64,000 nucleotides of DNA from a bacterium 1xD42-67 (GTDB taxonomy: Bacteria > Bacillota > Clostridia > Oscillospirales > Oscillospiraceae): the NCBI GenBank assembly GCA_003612335.1, contig RAYO01000024.1, forward strand, positions 1-64,000. Reading direction: 5' to 3'. The number at the start of each line of letters is the position of its first letter. The first letter of the stretch is position 1. A model generated the notes under the pieces. The model was not told the DNA's origin. It worked only from the letters and a program-made list of their open reading frames with translations, and ran no database searches. Of this stretch, positions 23,070 through 31,380 are shown piece by piece. The position numbers and the translations under genes are program-made.

Positions 23070-23624
23070 TTGGAAAAGAGCAAAACGACCCGCATGGTGG
23101 CGGAGGCAGGGATCCTGATCGCCCTGGCCCTGGTGCTGGGGCTGATCAAGCCCTATGAGTTCCCCCAGGGGGGCTCCATCTCCCTGGAGATGCTGCCCCT
23201 GTTCCTGTTCTGTGTCCGCTGGGGAGCGGGGCCGGGGCTGATCGCCTGCACCGCCTTCGGGGTGCTCCAGGTCTTCGTCCAGGGGGCGGTGAGCTACGGC
23301 TGGGCCTCTATCCTGCTGGACTATGTCGTCGCCTTCTTCCCGCTGGCTCTGGCGGGACTGGGCAGGGGCAGGCCGGGAGGGATCTATTGGGGGAGCGCCG
23401 TCGGGGCCCTGGGCCGCTTCGTGGTCCACTTCATCAGCGGGATCACCATCTACCGTATCCTGGCCCCCACGGCGGTGCTGGGCACTGTCTTCGACGACCC
23501 ATACCTCTATTCCGCCGTCTACAACGGCAGCTACATCGCGGTGGATCTGATCTTGTGCATCGCGGTCTTCGCCTTGGCGCATAAGCCCCTGGAGAAGTAT
23601 TATCTGGGCGAGGATCTGAGATAA
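23070..23624 (+). CDS. thiT: thiamine transporter substrate-binding subunit ThiT (ECF type), 184 aa
   Basis: S component of an energy-coupling-factor transporter. Six hydrophobic segments; the family stretch YEFPQGGSISLEMLPLFLF (residues ~27-45) and YGWASILLDYVVAFFPLAL match ThiT/YuaJ. TTG at 23070 is chosen because AGGAGG is 8 nt upstream and length fits the family; an ATG-like frame start inside the riboswitch is not plausible. The TPP riboswitch confirms the thiamine link. The EcfA/T energising genes are not in this window. Confidence 0.92.
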   Translation: MEKSKTTRMVAEAGILIALALVLGLIKPYEFPQGGSISLEMLPLFLFCVRWGAGPGLIACTAFGVLQVFVQGAVSYGWASILLDYVVAFFPLALAGLGRGRPGGIYWGSAVGALGRFVVHFISGITIYRILAPTAVLGTVFDDPYLYSAVYNGSYIAVDLILCIAVFALAHKPLEKYYLGEDLR

Positions 23625-23654
23625 GTCCCCCAAGGGGGCAGAAAGAGAGGCCCC

Positions 23655-24464
23655 ATGGGAAGATTTGACGGCCTGCTGCTGGCCAGCGATTTCGACGACA
23701 CCCTATACGGCCTGGACCTGCGGATCCCGGAGCGGAATCTGGAGGCGATCCGGTATTTCATCCGGGAGGGGGGGCGCTTCACGGTGGCCACCGGCCGGGC
23801 CCACCGTACCTTCGCGCCTTACGCGCCCCTGGTACCTATGAACGCCCCGGCAGTGCTGTCCAACGGGGCGGCGATCTATGATTTCCAGCGGGAGGAGGTG
23901 CTGGAGCAGACCCTCCTCCCCCTCTCCGCCCCCCAGGACCTGGCCCGGATCATGGAGGACTGGCCCTCTCTGTCTCTGGAGGTGTACCACGGGGAGGACA
24001 TCTATGTGTGCAACCCCAATGAGATCACCTATGCCCACCTGAAGAAGGTGGGGTGCGGCTACACCGCCCGTCCCATCCCGGAGATGCCGGTGCCCTGGGT
24101 GAAGGCCATCCTCCACCAGGAGCAGGAGGTGCTGCTCCCCGTCCAGACCCGGTTGCTGGAGGAGTTCGGGGACCGGTATGAGGCCATCTTCTCCAACCCC
24201 CGCTACCTGGAGCTCACCCGGAAGGGGAGCAATAAGGGCGGGATGATCGCCCGCCTGGCCCAACTGCTGGGGATCGCCCCCGGCTGCGTCTACTGTGTGG
24301 GGGACAACCAGAACGATATCCCCATGCTGGCCCGGTCCGCCATCCCCTTCGCTCCGGCCAACTGCGCCCAGGAGGTGAAGGACTGGGGGGCCCGGATCCT
24401 CTGCCACTGCAACGACGGGGTGATCGGAGATATCGTGGAGATCCTGGACGGGATGTATGGATAA
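23655..24464 (+). CDS. HAD-superfamily Cof-type phosphatase, 269 aa
   Basis: Motif I is DFDDTLYG (residues ~12-19, the nucleophile Asp with a D instead of the usual G in DxDGT), motif II TGRAHR, motif III Lys within RKGSNKGGM, and motif IV GDNQNDIPML. Together with the C2B-type cap this marks the Cof/YbjI family of sugar-phosphate or FMN/TPP-type phosphatases. A position just after the TPP-controlled thiT, 30 nt away, makes a link to thiamine phosphates possible, but substrate is not determined. Confidence 0.9.
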   Translation: MGRFDGLLLASDFDDTLYGLDLRIPERNLEAIRYFIREGGRFTVATGRAHRTFAPYAPLVPMNAPAVLSNGAAIYDFQREEVLEQTLLPLSAPQDLARIMEDWPSLSLEVYHGEDIYVCNPNEITYAHLKKVGCGYTARPIPEMPVPWVKAILHQEQEVLLPVQTRLLEEFGDRYEAIFSNPRYLELTRKGSNKGGMIARLAQLLGIAPGCVYCVGDNQNDIPMLARSAIPFAPANCAQEVKDWGARILCHCNDGVIGDIVEILDGMYG

Positions 24465-24475
24465 AGCGTTGGATA

Positions 24476-24505
24476 GAGGCCCCCGGCATCGATGCCGGGG
24501 GCCTC
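24476..24505. terminator. bidirectional terminator-like hairpin
   Basis: A perfect 15 bp palindrome (GAGGCCCCCGGCATC and complement, 24476-24505) between the convergent HAD and small-protein genes; no strong T-tract either side. Confidence 0.65.
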
Positions 24506-24512
24506 GTCATGC

Positions 24513-24710
24513 TCACATGTCCATGGCGTCGGCCAGGCGGTCCACCACCTGGTCTACCCGCCGGACGGCCTTGTGGGCGGCCCGCTTGACCTGGCGGCTG
24601 GACGGCGCCATCACCGCCCCGACCGCCGCGCCCAGGGCCATCCCCGCGGCCGCGCCCATGAAGAAGGACCCGCTGCTGTGGCATCCGCAGGAGCTCCCGT
24701 GCATCATCAT
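24513..24710 (-). CDS. small glycine-zipper membrane protein, 65 aa
   Basis: The N-terminus MMMHGSSCGCHSSGS has two Cys and two His. It is followed by one helix of glycine-zipper type (GAAAGMALGAAVGAVMAP, ~19-36) and an amphipathic, basic helix to the end (KRAAHKAVRRVDQVVDRL). The layout is like YtxH-type small proteins. AAAGGAGGG lies before the triple ATG, the first of which (24710) is used. Role unknown; the Cys/His cluster could bind metal. Confidence 0.7.
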   Translation of the reverse strand: MMMHGSSCGCHSSGSFFMGAAAGMALGAAVGAVMAPSSRQVKRAAHKAVRRVDQVVDRLADAMDM

Positions 24711-24790
24711 CGTTTCTCCCTCCTTTGATCCGAAGGAGCTCACAGTCTCCTCCGTCTGTGATAGGTTGCCCCGAAAATTTGAAAAACTCG

Positions 24791-24819
24791 TTGCTAAATC
24801 CTGCCCGTTCCGCTATAAT
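24791..24819 (+). promoter_or_regulatory. pyr operon promoter
   Basis: TTGCTA (24791-24796) and TATAAT (24814-24819), 17 bp spacer. The 70 nt leader contains a small GTGTGC/GCACAC hairpin but no recognisable PyrR-binding loop. Confidence 0.75.
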
Positions 24820-24892
24820 TTAAAATCAGAAAAGTGTGCGCCTGCACACCAAAGGATCTCATGGACCAAACTGAGCCCTGTGGAGGGAACAT

Positions 24893-26173
24893 ATGAAACT
24901 TTTGATCAAAAATGGCCGGGTGGTCCACCCGGTGACTGGGGCGGTGCTGCTCCAGGACATCTTGGTGGAGGACGGCCGGATCGCCGTCCTGGAGCGGGGG
25001 CTGCCGGCGGAGGCCGGAGAGACCATCGACGCCTCCGGGCTCGCGGTGGCCCCGGGCCTGGTGGATATGCATGTCCACCTTCGAGACCCGGGGCTGACCT
25101 ATAAGGAGGACATCCTCACCGGCTGTGCCGCCGCCGCCCGGGGGGGCGTCACCTCCATGGCCTGTATGGCCGACACCAGCCCGGCGATAGATCGTCCCGA
25201 GCAGGTGGCCTACATACGGGCCCGAGCCAGACAGGCCAACGGGGTGGAGGTCTATCCCGTCGCCGCCCTCTCCCTGGGGCTGCGGGGGGAGGAGCCCACC
25301 GACGCCGAGGCCCTGAAAGCGGCAGGGGCCGTGGCCCTGTCGGACGACGGGAACAATGTAGACAATGCCAACCTGATGCGGGACGTGCTCATCCGCACCC
25401 GCCAGCTGGGCCTGCCGGTGCTCTGCCACTGTGAGGACACCTCTATGGTCTCCGGCCGGGCGGTGAACGAGGGGAGCGTCTCCCGAAAACTGTGGCTGGA
25501 GGGCCGGCCTGCCATCGCGGAGGAGATCATGGTCATGCGGGACGCCATGCTGGCGGAGGAGACCGGCTCCGGCGTGCATATCTGCCATGTGTCCACGGCC
25601 CGCAGCGTGGATATCATCCGGAAGATGAAGAAGAAGGGAGCGCCCATCACCTGTGAGACCTGTCCCCAGTATTTCACCCTCACCGAGGACGAGGTCCTCA
25701 CCCAGGGGGCCCTGGCCCGGGTGGATCCGCCCCTGCGCACCCGGAAGGACATCCAGGCCGTCGTCGCCGGCCTGAAGGACGGCACCATAGACGCGATCGC
25801 CTCCGATCACGCCCCCCATTCCCCAGAGGAGAAGGCCCGGCCCCTCAGCCGGGCCCCCAGCGGGATGATCGGCCTGGAGACCAGCCTGGCCGTCGCCCTC
25901 ACCCAGCTGTACCACACCAAAAAGATGGACCTGCCCGCCATCATCCGCCGCATGTCCACCACCCCCGCCGATATCCTGGGCCTGGCCCGGGGGCATATGT
26001 CCCTGGGGGCGATGGCCGACCTGGTGATCTTCGACCCGGATGAGGTCTGGACCGTGGATCCGGACCAGTTCGCCTCCAAGGCCCGCAACACCCCCTTCGC
26101 CGGACGGAAGCTGCGGGGGAAGGTGAAATATACCATCGCCAAGGGCAAGATCATCTATCGGGACGGGGGATAG
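24893..26173 (+). CDS. pyrC: dihydroorotase, 426 aa
   Basis: Closes carbamoyl-aspartate to dihydroorotate in UMP synthesis. Type I amidohydrolase: the first zinc pair is in VDMHVHLRDPG (residues ~57-67). Later metal or substrate residues are in HCEDTSM, ICHVSTA and SDHAPHS. A GDPxD-type helix and the final barrel strand (ADLVIFDPDEVWTV) complete it. The start follows GTGGAGGGAACAT. First gene of a pyr cluster with pyrF, pyrK and pyrD. Confidence 0.95.
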   Translation: MKLLIKNGRVVHPVTGAVLLQDILVEDGRIAVLERGLPAEAGETIDASGLAVAPGLVDMHVHLRDPGLTYKEDILTGCAAAARGGVTSMACMADTSPAIDRPEQVAYIRARARQANGVEVYPVAALSLGLRGEEPTDAEALKAAGAVALSDDGNNVDNANLMRDVLIRTRQLGLPVLCHCEDTSMVSGRAVNEGSVSRKLWLEGRPAIAEEIMVMRDAMLAEETGSGVHICHVSTARSVDIIRKMKKKGAPITCETCPQYFTLTEDEVLTQGALARVDPPLRTRKDIQAVVAGLKDGTIDAIASDHAPHSPEEKARPLSRAPSGMIGLETSLAVALTQLYHTKKMDLPAIIRRMSTTPADILGLARGHMSLGAMADLVIFDPDEVWTVDPDQFASKARNTPFAGRKLRGKVKYTIAKGKIIYRDGG

Positions 26174-26298
26174 CGCCAAGCGCCCCCGCAAAGGAAAGGG
26201 GAGGCCCCAGTCAGGTGCGCTGGCCGCCCCCTGGAAGAGAGAGGCCAAGAGAGGAGCAGCACCTGGAACAGATCATAATAGAGAGAGGAAACGATAGT

Positions 26299-27222
26299 AT
26301 GTCATTCGATATTTTACAGGACAAGATCCGCGCGATGAAGAACCCTACCGTGGCCGGGCTGGACGCCAGGATCGAGTATGTGCCCGAGCACATCCGCAAG
26401 GCCGCCTATGAGGCCCACGGCGTGGGACTGGAGGGGGCCGTGGAGGCCATCTGGCAGTTCAACGTGGGGCTGATCGATGCACTGTGCGACGTCGTCCCCT
26501 CGGTGAAGCCCCAGACCGCCTACTATGAGAACATGGGCTGGCGGGGGATGGAGATGCTGGAGCGCACCATCGCATATGCCAAGAGCAAGGGCCTCTATGT
26601 CATCGCCGACATCAAGCGGGGGGACATCGGCTCCACCGCCGCCGCCTACTCCGAGGGCTGGCTCACCGGAGCCAAGATCGAGGGACAGACCTTCAAGTCC
26701 TTCGACCCGGACTGTATCACCATCAGCGGCTATATGGGCTCCGACTCCATCCGTCCCTTCCTGGACGCCGCCGTGTCGGAGGACAAGTGCGTCTTCGTGC
26801 TGGTGAAGACCTCCAATCCCGGCTCCGGCGAGCTCCAGGACATCGTGGCCGGCGACCGGCAGGTCTATGAGGTGATCGGCGATCTGAACGAACGGGTGGC
26901 CCAGGGCACCGAGGGCAGATACGGCTACACCATGGCAGGGGCGGTGGTGGGGGCCACCTACCCCTCCGACATCCGGGCCCTGCGCAAACGGCTGGAGAAG
27001 ACCTTCTTCCTGGTCCCCGGCTACGGGGCCCAGGGAGGCACCGCTGACGACGTGAAGTACGCCTTCGACAGATACGGCCACGGGGCCATCGTCAACTCCT
27101 CCCGGGGGATCATGTGCGCCTGGAAGAAGACGGGGAAGGACGGGCTGGACTTCGCCCAGGCCGCCCGGGACGCAGCCATTGCCATGCGGGAGGATATCCG
27201 GCAGTTCGTGACCATCGTGTGA
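26299..27222 (+). CDS. pyrF: orotidine 5'-phosphate decarboxylase, group 2, 307 aa
   Basis: Makes UMP from OMP. The active-site lysine cluster is VIADIKRGDIGSTAAAYSEG (residues ~95-114), followed by ITISGYMGSDSIRPFLD and the phosphate-binding LVPGYGAQGGTADDVKYAF (in part). The length near 307 residues and the separate PyrF group fit the type-2 family common in Clostridia. GAGAGGAAACGATAGT precedes ATG 26299; a frame opening at 26215 is upstream of that site and not conserved-looking. Confidence 0.95.
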   Translation: MSFDILQDKIRAMKNPTVAGLDARIEYVPEHIRKAAYEAHGVGLEGAVEAIWQFNVGLIDALCDVVPSVKPQTAYYENMGWRGMEMLERTIAYAKSKGLYVIADIKRGDIGSTAAAYSEGWLTGAKIEGQTFKSFDPDCITISGYMGSDSIRPFLDAAVSEDKCVFVLVKTSNPGSGELQDIVAGDRQVYEVIGDLNERVAQGTEGRYGYTMAGAVVGATYPSDIRALRKRLEKTFFLVPGYGAQGGTADDVKYAFDRYGHGAIVNSSRGIMCAWKKTGKDGLDFAQAARDAAIAMREDIRQFVTIV

Positions 27223-27261
27223 TCGTTATGGCGGCTGCCAAGATCCACTGCGCCTGGTCAG

Positions 27262-27278
27262 GGCGGATATCATCCGCC
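27262..27278. repeat. short dispersed palindrome GGCGGAT-ATC-ATCCGCC
   Basis: Lies between pyrF and the zinc-ribbon gene. The same core occurs at 39163-39181 and 60583-60600, each in an intergenic space. Confidence 0.6.
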
Positions 27279-27355
27279 TGAAGGATCGGGCGGCGCATGC
27301 TGCTGGAGCGGGCGGGCGCCCCCCTGCAGGATCAGTCTCAAGGAAGGAGGCCGCT

Positions 27356-28054
27356 ATGATCCCAAAGCGGAGCGGGGCCCGGCTCCCGGGGAGGGGCCGA
27401 AGGAGCCCGGCCCCAAGTCCCATGAAGAGCCGCCCGGAAAGAGGCAGTGCCATGATACGGGCGGCGGACAGTCCCCCCGGGACCTATTCCACCGCCGCCG
27501 CCCTCCGGACGGGGCTGATGGTGAAGTGTCCGGCCTGCGGCGGGCCAGGGGCAGTGACGGCGGACGAGGAGCGATTCTATTTCAGGTGTGAGAGGTGCCG
27601 CAAGGTGATGGAAAAGCCCCGGGCCGTATCCCGGCGGAAGGTGGAGGGGCTGTGTGAGGGGTGCGGGCGCTTTTACCGGGTCCACCTGCCCGAGGAGACG
27701 GGGGGCTTCCCAGTGCTCCGGGCGGCCTGCCCCTACTGCGGGCATGAGATGCCGGGCCGGGTGCAGAAGGTCCCCGGCGGCTGGTATACCGTCTGGGGGG
27801 ACATCCGGAACGGCCGGGAACCCTGGTTCGGGCTGGAGCTGTGGTTCCTGTCCAGCTATCGGGGGAAGCAGGTCTGGGCGCTGGACCGGGCGCACCTGGC
27901 CTGGCTGATCGGCTACCTCGGCGCCGGCCTGCGGGAGCGGCCCGCCGTGGGCTACCTGGGCAGGATGGAGTCGGACCATCTGCCCGCCTTTATGAAGACG
28001 GCCAAGGACCGGGCCGGGATCTTGAAATGTTTGAAGCGGATGCAGGAGAAATAG
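27356..28054 (+). CDS. zinc-ribbon protein of unknown function, 232 aa
   Basis: Three Cys pairs suggest zinc knuckles: CPACGG...CERCRK (residues ~58-83), CEGCGRFY (~100) and ACPYCGHEM (~123). The C-terminal half (WYTVWGDIRNGREPWFGLELWFLSSY) is soluble and rich in aromatic residues. AAGGAAGGAGG precedes ATG 27356. It sits inside the pyr cluster between pyrF and pyrK and ends 14 nt before pyrK, so it is co-transcribed. I do not recognise the family; a link to pyrimidine synthesis is only positional. Confidence 0.7.
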   Translation: MIPKRSGARLPGRGRRSPAPSPMKSRPERGSAMIRAADSPPGTYSTAAALRTGLMVKCPACGGPGAVTADEERFYFRCERCRKVMEKPRAVSRRKVEGLCEGCGRFYRVHLPEETGGFPVLRAACPYCGHEMPGRVQKVPGGWYTVWGDIRNGREPWFGLELWFLSSYRGKQVWALDRAHLAWLIGYLGAGLRERPAVGYLGRMESDHLPAFMKTAKDRAGILKCLKRMQEK

Positions 28055-28068
28055 AAAGCGGTGAAACG

Positions 28069-28845
28069 ATGAAAATAGAGCGCAGATGCAGGATCCTTGA
28101 AAAAACGCAGATGGGAGACGCCATCTATATGGTGTTGGCCGTGGGGGACATGGTCCGCACGTCTGGCGTGCGCCCCGGACAGTTCGTCCACATCAAGTGC
28201 GGGGAGGGGACCCTCCTCCGCCGCCCCATCTCCATCTGTGAGTGGACGGAGAGCAGGGAGGGAGATACCCTTACCATCGTCTTCGAGGTCCGGGGCGAGG
28301 GCACGGCCTGGCTGGCCCGCCGTCCCGCAGGCCACACAGCGGATGTGCTGGGCCCTCTGGGCAACGGCTTTGCCATAGACCGGGAGGGCCGGTATCTGTT
28401 GGTAGGGGGCGGAATCGGCGTGCCCCCCATGCTGGGCTGTGCCCGGTACACCGGCGGGACATCCACCGCTATCCTGGGCTTCCGCTCCAAGGACAAGACC
28501 ATCCTGCTGGACGAGTTCGGCGGCGACTGCAATGATGTGCAGATCGCCACCGATGACGGCTCTCTGGGCTACCACGGCTTTGTAGACGCCCTGGTCCGGC
28601 AGGAGCTGGGCCGGGATCGGTCCTATGACGCCGTCCTGGCCTGCGGGCCCAAGCCCATGTTGAAGAGCGTGGCCAAGGTGGCGGCCGAATCCAACGTGCC
28701 CTGCCAGGTGTCCATGGAGGAACGGATGGGCTGCGGGGTGGGGGCGTGCCTGGTGTGCGCCACGCCTATGAGAGATGGGACGGTCAAGCATGTGTGCAAG
28801 GACGGTCCGGTGTTCGATGCGGAGGAGGTGGACTGGGATGCTTGA
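28069..28845 (+). CDS. pyrK: dihydroorotate dehydrogenase electron-transfer subunit PyrK, 258 aa
   Basis: Carries FAD and a [2Fe-2S] cluster to pass electrons from PyrD to NAD+. FAD-binding RPISICEW (residues ~47-54), NAD-binding YLLVGGGIGVPPML (~109-122), CGPKPML, and the cluster cysteines in GCGVGACLVCATP plus KHVCKDGPVF are all present. The start ATG 28069 has only a weak AAAGCGGTGA site, so translation may be coupled to the gene before. Overlaps pyrD by 8 nt. Confidence 0.95.
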   Translation: MKIERRCRILEKTQMGDAIYMVLAVGDMVRTSGVRPGQFVHIKCGEGTLLRRPISICEWTESREGDTLTIVFEVRGEGTAWLARRPAGHTADVLGPLGNGFAIDREGRYLLVGGGIGVPPMLGCARYTGGTSTAILGFRSKDKTILLDEFGGDCNDVQIATDDGSLGYHGFVDALVRQELGRDRSYDAVLACGPKPMLKSVAKVAAESNVPCQVSMEERMGCGVGACLVCATPMRDGTVKHVCKDGPVFDAEEVDWDA

Positions 28846-29752
28846 TATGACTGTCAAGCTGGCGGGGGTGGCCCTGAAAGATCCGGTGGTGGTGGCCTCG
28901 GGCACCTTCGGCTTCGGCCGGGAGTACAGCCAGTTCTATGACCTGGGGGAGCTGGGGGGGATCTGCGCCAAGGGCCTCACCCTCCATCCCCGGAACGGCA
29001 ACCCCGCCCCCCGGATCGCCGAGACACCCATGGGGATCCTCAATTCGGTGGGGCTGGAGAATCCCGGCGTGGACGCCTTCATCGCCGAAGAGCTGCCCTT
29101 CCTGCGGCAGTTCGACACTAAGGTGATCGCCAACATCTCCGGCAATACCCCGGAGGAGTATGGGATCATGTGCGAGAAGCTCTCCGCAGCCGGGGTGGAC
29201 ATGATCGAGGTGAACATCTCCTGCCCCAATGTGAAGGCGGGCGGGATGGCCTACGGCACCCGGCCGGATCTGGCCGCAGAGGTCACTGAAACAGCCAAAA
29301 AGAACGCCGGGAACGTGCCGGTGATGGTGAAGCTGTCACCCAATGTCACCGACATCACCGAGATCGCCAAGGCGGCGGAGGGAGCCGGGGCGGACGCCCT
29401 GTCTCTCATCAACACCATCCGGGGGATGCGGATCGACGTGGACACCCGCCGGCCCGTTTTGAAGATGAACACGGGAGGGCTGTCCGGCCCCGCCGTGCTG
29501 CCGGTGGCGGTGCGGATGGTGTGGGAGGTCTCTCAGGCGGTCTCCCTGCCTATCCTGGGCATGGGAGGGGTGGCCAAGGGAGAGGACGCCGCCCAGCTGA
29601 TGCTGGCTGGGGCCACGGCTGTGGCGGTGGGCACCGCCATGTTCGCCGACCCATACGCCCCCCTCAAGGTCCGGGACGGTCTGGCCGATATCGCCGAACG
29701 GCAGGGGCTGTCCGCTGTGTCGGAGCTCACCGGAGGAGCAAAGCCCTGGTGA
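28838..29752 (+). CDS. pyrD: dihydroorotate dehydrogenase, class 1B catalytic subunit, 304 aa
   Basis: FMN TIM-barrel enzyme oxidising dihydroorotate to orotate. The signature is complete: VASGTFGFGREYSQF, FMN contacts in GNPAPRIAET, the active-site Cys in EVNISCPNVKAGGM (class 1 uses Cys), and the FMN-phosphate loop LPILGMGGVAKGEDA...GATAVAVGTA. Class 1B is supported by the adjacent pyrK. ATG 28838 overlaps the pyrK end and has GGAGGTGG upstream; ATG 28847 is an alternative. Confidence 0.95.
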   Translation: MLDMTVKLAGVALKDPVVVASGTFGFGREYSQFYDLGELGGICAKGLTLHPRNGNPAPRIAETPMGILNSVGLENPGVDAFIAEELPFLRQFDTKVIANISGNTPEEYGIMCEKLSAAGVDMIEVNISCPNVKAGGMAYGTRPDLAAEVTETAKKNAGNVPVMVKLSPNVTDITEIAKAAEGAGADALSLINTIRGMRIDVDTRRPVLKMNTGGLSGPAVLPVAVRMVWEVSQAVSLPILGMGGVAKGEDAAQLMLAGATAVAVGTAMFADPYAPLKVRDGLADIAERQGLSAVSELTGGAKPW

Positions 29753-29841
29753 CGCCGTGACGCCGGACCAACGTCCTGATCGGAGGAGGCCGAGCCCTTG
29801 CCCTGCAGACAGACCGTGAAAAAGGAAAGGAGGGCGTCTCT

Positions 29842-30195
29842 ATGCTGGAACGCCTCATCGAGCAGTGTCTGCCCACCATCATCTCCGCCTGTGAGCTGAT
29901 GGGGATCTTCGTGGTGGCGGTCACCGCCCTCCGTGCCTTCTGGCTGTACTGTGCCGGGCTGGTGTCCCGCCGGCCCCGGAACATCAAGTTCTATCTGGCC
30001 GACGGCCTTGCCACCAGCCTGGAGTTCAAGATGGCTGCCGAGATTCTGAAGACCGTCCTGGTCCGGGATCTGAACGAGCTGATGGTATTGGGGGCGGTGA
30101 TCCTGCTGCGGGCACTGCTGTCCCTGCTGATCCACATCGAGATGAAGGGGGAGCACCGCGCCGCCCAGGGGAATGAGGACAAGGAGGAGCCATGA
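29842..30195 (+). CDS. DUF1622-family small membrane protein, 117 aa
   Basis: Two membrane helices (residues ~13-41 and ~80-100) with a conserved-looking central loop FYLADGLATSLEFKMAAEIL typical of DUF1622, and KTVLVRDLNELMVLGAVILLR. AAAGGAGGG precedes the ATG. It overlaps the stop/start region of the following phosphatase gene. No function is known for the family. Confidence 0.82.
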   Translation: MLERLIEQCLPTIISACELMGIFVVAVTALRAFWLYCAGLVSRRPRNIKFYLADGLATSLEFKMAAEILKTVLVRDLNELMVLGAVILLRALLSLLIHIEMKGEHRAAQGNEDKEEP

Positions 30196-30196
30196 C

Positions 30197-31333
30197 ATGA
30201 CCACCATCTATCTCATCCGCCACGCCGAGGCGGAGGGGAACCTGTACCGCCGGGTCCACGGCTGGTATGACTCCCTCATCACCGAAAACGGCTACCGGCA
30301 GATCGCCGCCCTGGAAGAGCGGTTCCGGGATATCCACATCGACGCGGTGTGGTCCAGCGACCTGTTCCGGACCCGTACCACCGCCCGGGCGGTCTACCGC
30401 CCCAAAAACCTCCCCCTCCACACCTGCGCCGGCCTGCGGGAGCTGGACCTGGGGGAGTGGGAGGACCGGACCTTTGGAGCTGTGCGCCACAGCGACCCCC
30501 AGCAGATGGACCTGTTCGACCGCACCGACCCGGCCTGGGAGGTGGAGAAGGCGGAGAACTTTTTCCAGCTGGGGGACCGGATCGATGAGACGGTGCGCCG
30601 CCTGGCCCGGCGGTATCCGGACCAGACCGTGGCCATGTTCAGCCACGGCATGGCCATCCGCCAGTTCCTGGGCAAGGTGAAAAATATCCCGCCGGAGGAG
30701 TGGCACGCCATGCCCCACGGGGACAACACGGCGGTGTCCTGCCTCACCTTCGACGGGGAGCGGTTTGCGATCCAGTATGAGATGGACAACTCCCACCTGC
30801 CGGAGGACATCTCCACCCTGGCCCGCCAGGCCTGGTGGCGGAAGGACAAGAAGGCGGCGGCCGACGTGAACCTGTGGAACGATATACCATTTATCCACCA
30901 ATGCTGGGACCGGGAGCTCTACCTGAAGCTGCGCCGGGAGGTCTGCCCCGGCGTGGAGGATCCGATCCTCCTGGCCGAGGCGGAAGACCTGTGGGATCGC
31001 TCCATGTGGAACCTCCACATATTCCACGCGGGGGAGCGGCCAATGGGCGTGATCCTGTATGACGACCGGTACAAGACGAAAAAGGCGGGATACATCAAAT
31101 TTCTCTCCATCCTTCCGGAGGACCGGGGCAGGGGGCTGGGGGTCCAGCTCATCGGACAGGCGGTGTCCCTGTGGCGCAACAGCGGCCGGGACCGCCTGCG
31201 GCTCCACTGCCCGCCTGATAACGAGAGAGCCCGGCGCTTCTTTGAGAGGTACGGCTTTAAGTTGATCAGGCGGGAGAAGGGGCAGGACCTGCTGGAGAAG
31301 TACATCGGCTCCAAGGGGCGGCGGGCCCCGTGA
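30197..31333 (+). CDS. histidine-phosphatase / GNAT acetyltransferase fusion, 378 aa
   Basis: Residues ~1-205 are a histidine phosphatase (phosphoglycerate mutase-like): the catalytic RHAEAEGN is at the N-terminus and FSHGMAIRQFLG supplies the second His. Residues ~235-370 form a GNAT fold: MGVILYDDRYKTKKAGYIKFLSILPEDRGRGLGVQLI (CoA motif RGRGLG-x-QL, in part). The N/R-rich end matches motif B (ERYGFKLIRRE). AAGGAGG at 30181-30187 serves ATG 30197. The combination suggests one enzyme removing phosphate and another acetylating on related small molecules; substrate unknown. Confidence 0.85.
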   Translation: MTTIYLIRHAEAEGNLYRRVHGWYDSLITENGYRQIAALEERFRDIHIDAVWSSDLFRTRTTARAVYRPKNLPLHTCAGLRELDLGEWEDRTFGAVRHSDPQQMDLFDRTDPAWEVEKAENFFQLGDRIDETVRRLARRYPDQTVAMFSHGMAIRQFLGKVKNIPPEEWHAMPHGDNTAVSCLTFDGERFAIQYEMDNSHLPEDISTLARQAWWRKDKKAAADVNLWNDIPFIHQCWDRELYLKLRREVCPGVEDPILLAEAEDLWDRSMWNLHIFHAGERPMGVILYDDRYKTKKAGYIKFLSILPEDRGRGLGVQLIGQAVSLWRNSGRDRLRLHCPPDNERARRFFERYGFKLIRREKGQDLLEKYIGSKGRRAP

Positions 31334-31340
31334 TGAGAGA

Positions 31341-31366
31341 GGGACCAGACCGTTCGGTCTGGTCCC
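31341..31366 (+). terminator. convergent terminator hairpin
   Basis: GGGACCAGACCG-TT-CGGTCTGGTCCC followed by TTCATCAT; it ends the fusion gene and faces the minus-strand MATE gene. Confidence 0.7.
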
Positions 31367-31380
31367 TTCATCATATCGGA

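Noticed and set aside
24820-24892. PyrR attenuator in the pyr leader
   Set aside because: The GTGTGC/GCACAC hairpin is small and I could not find a PyrR-binding loop or a terminator/antiterminator pair.
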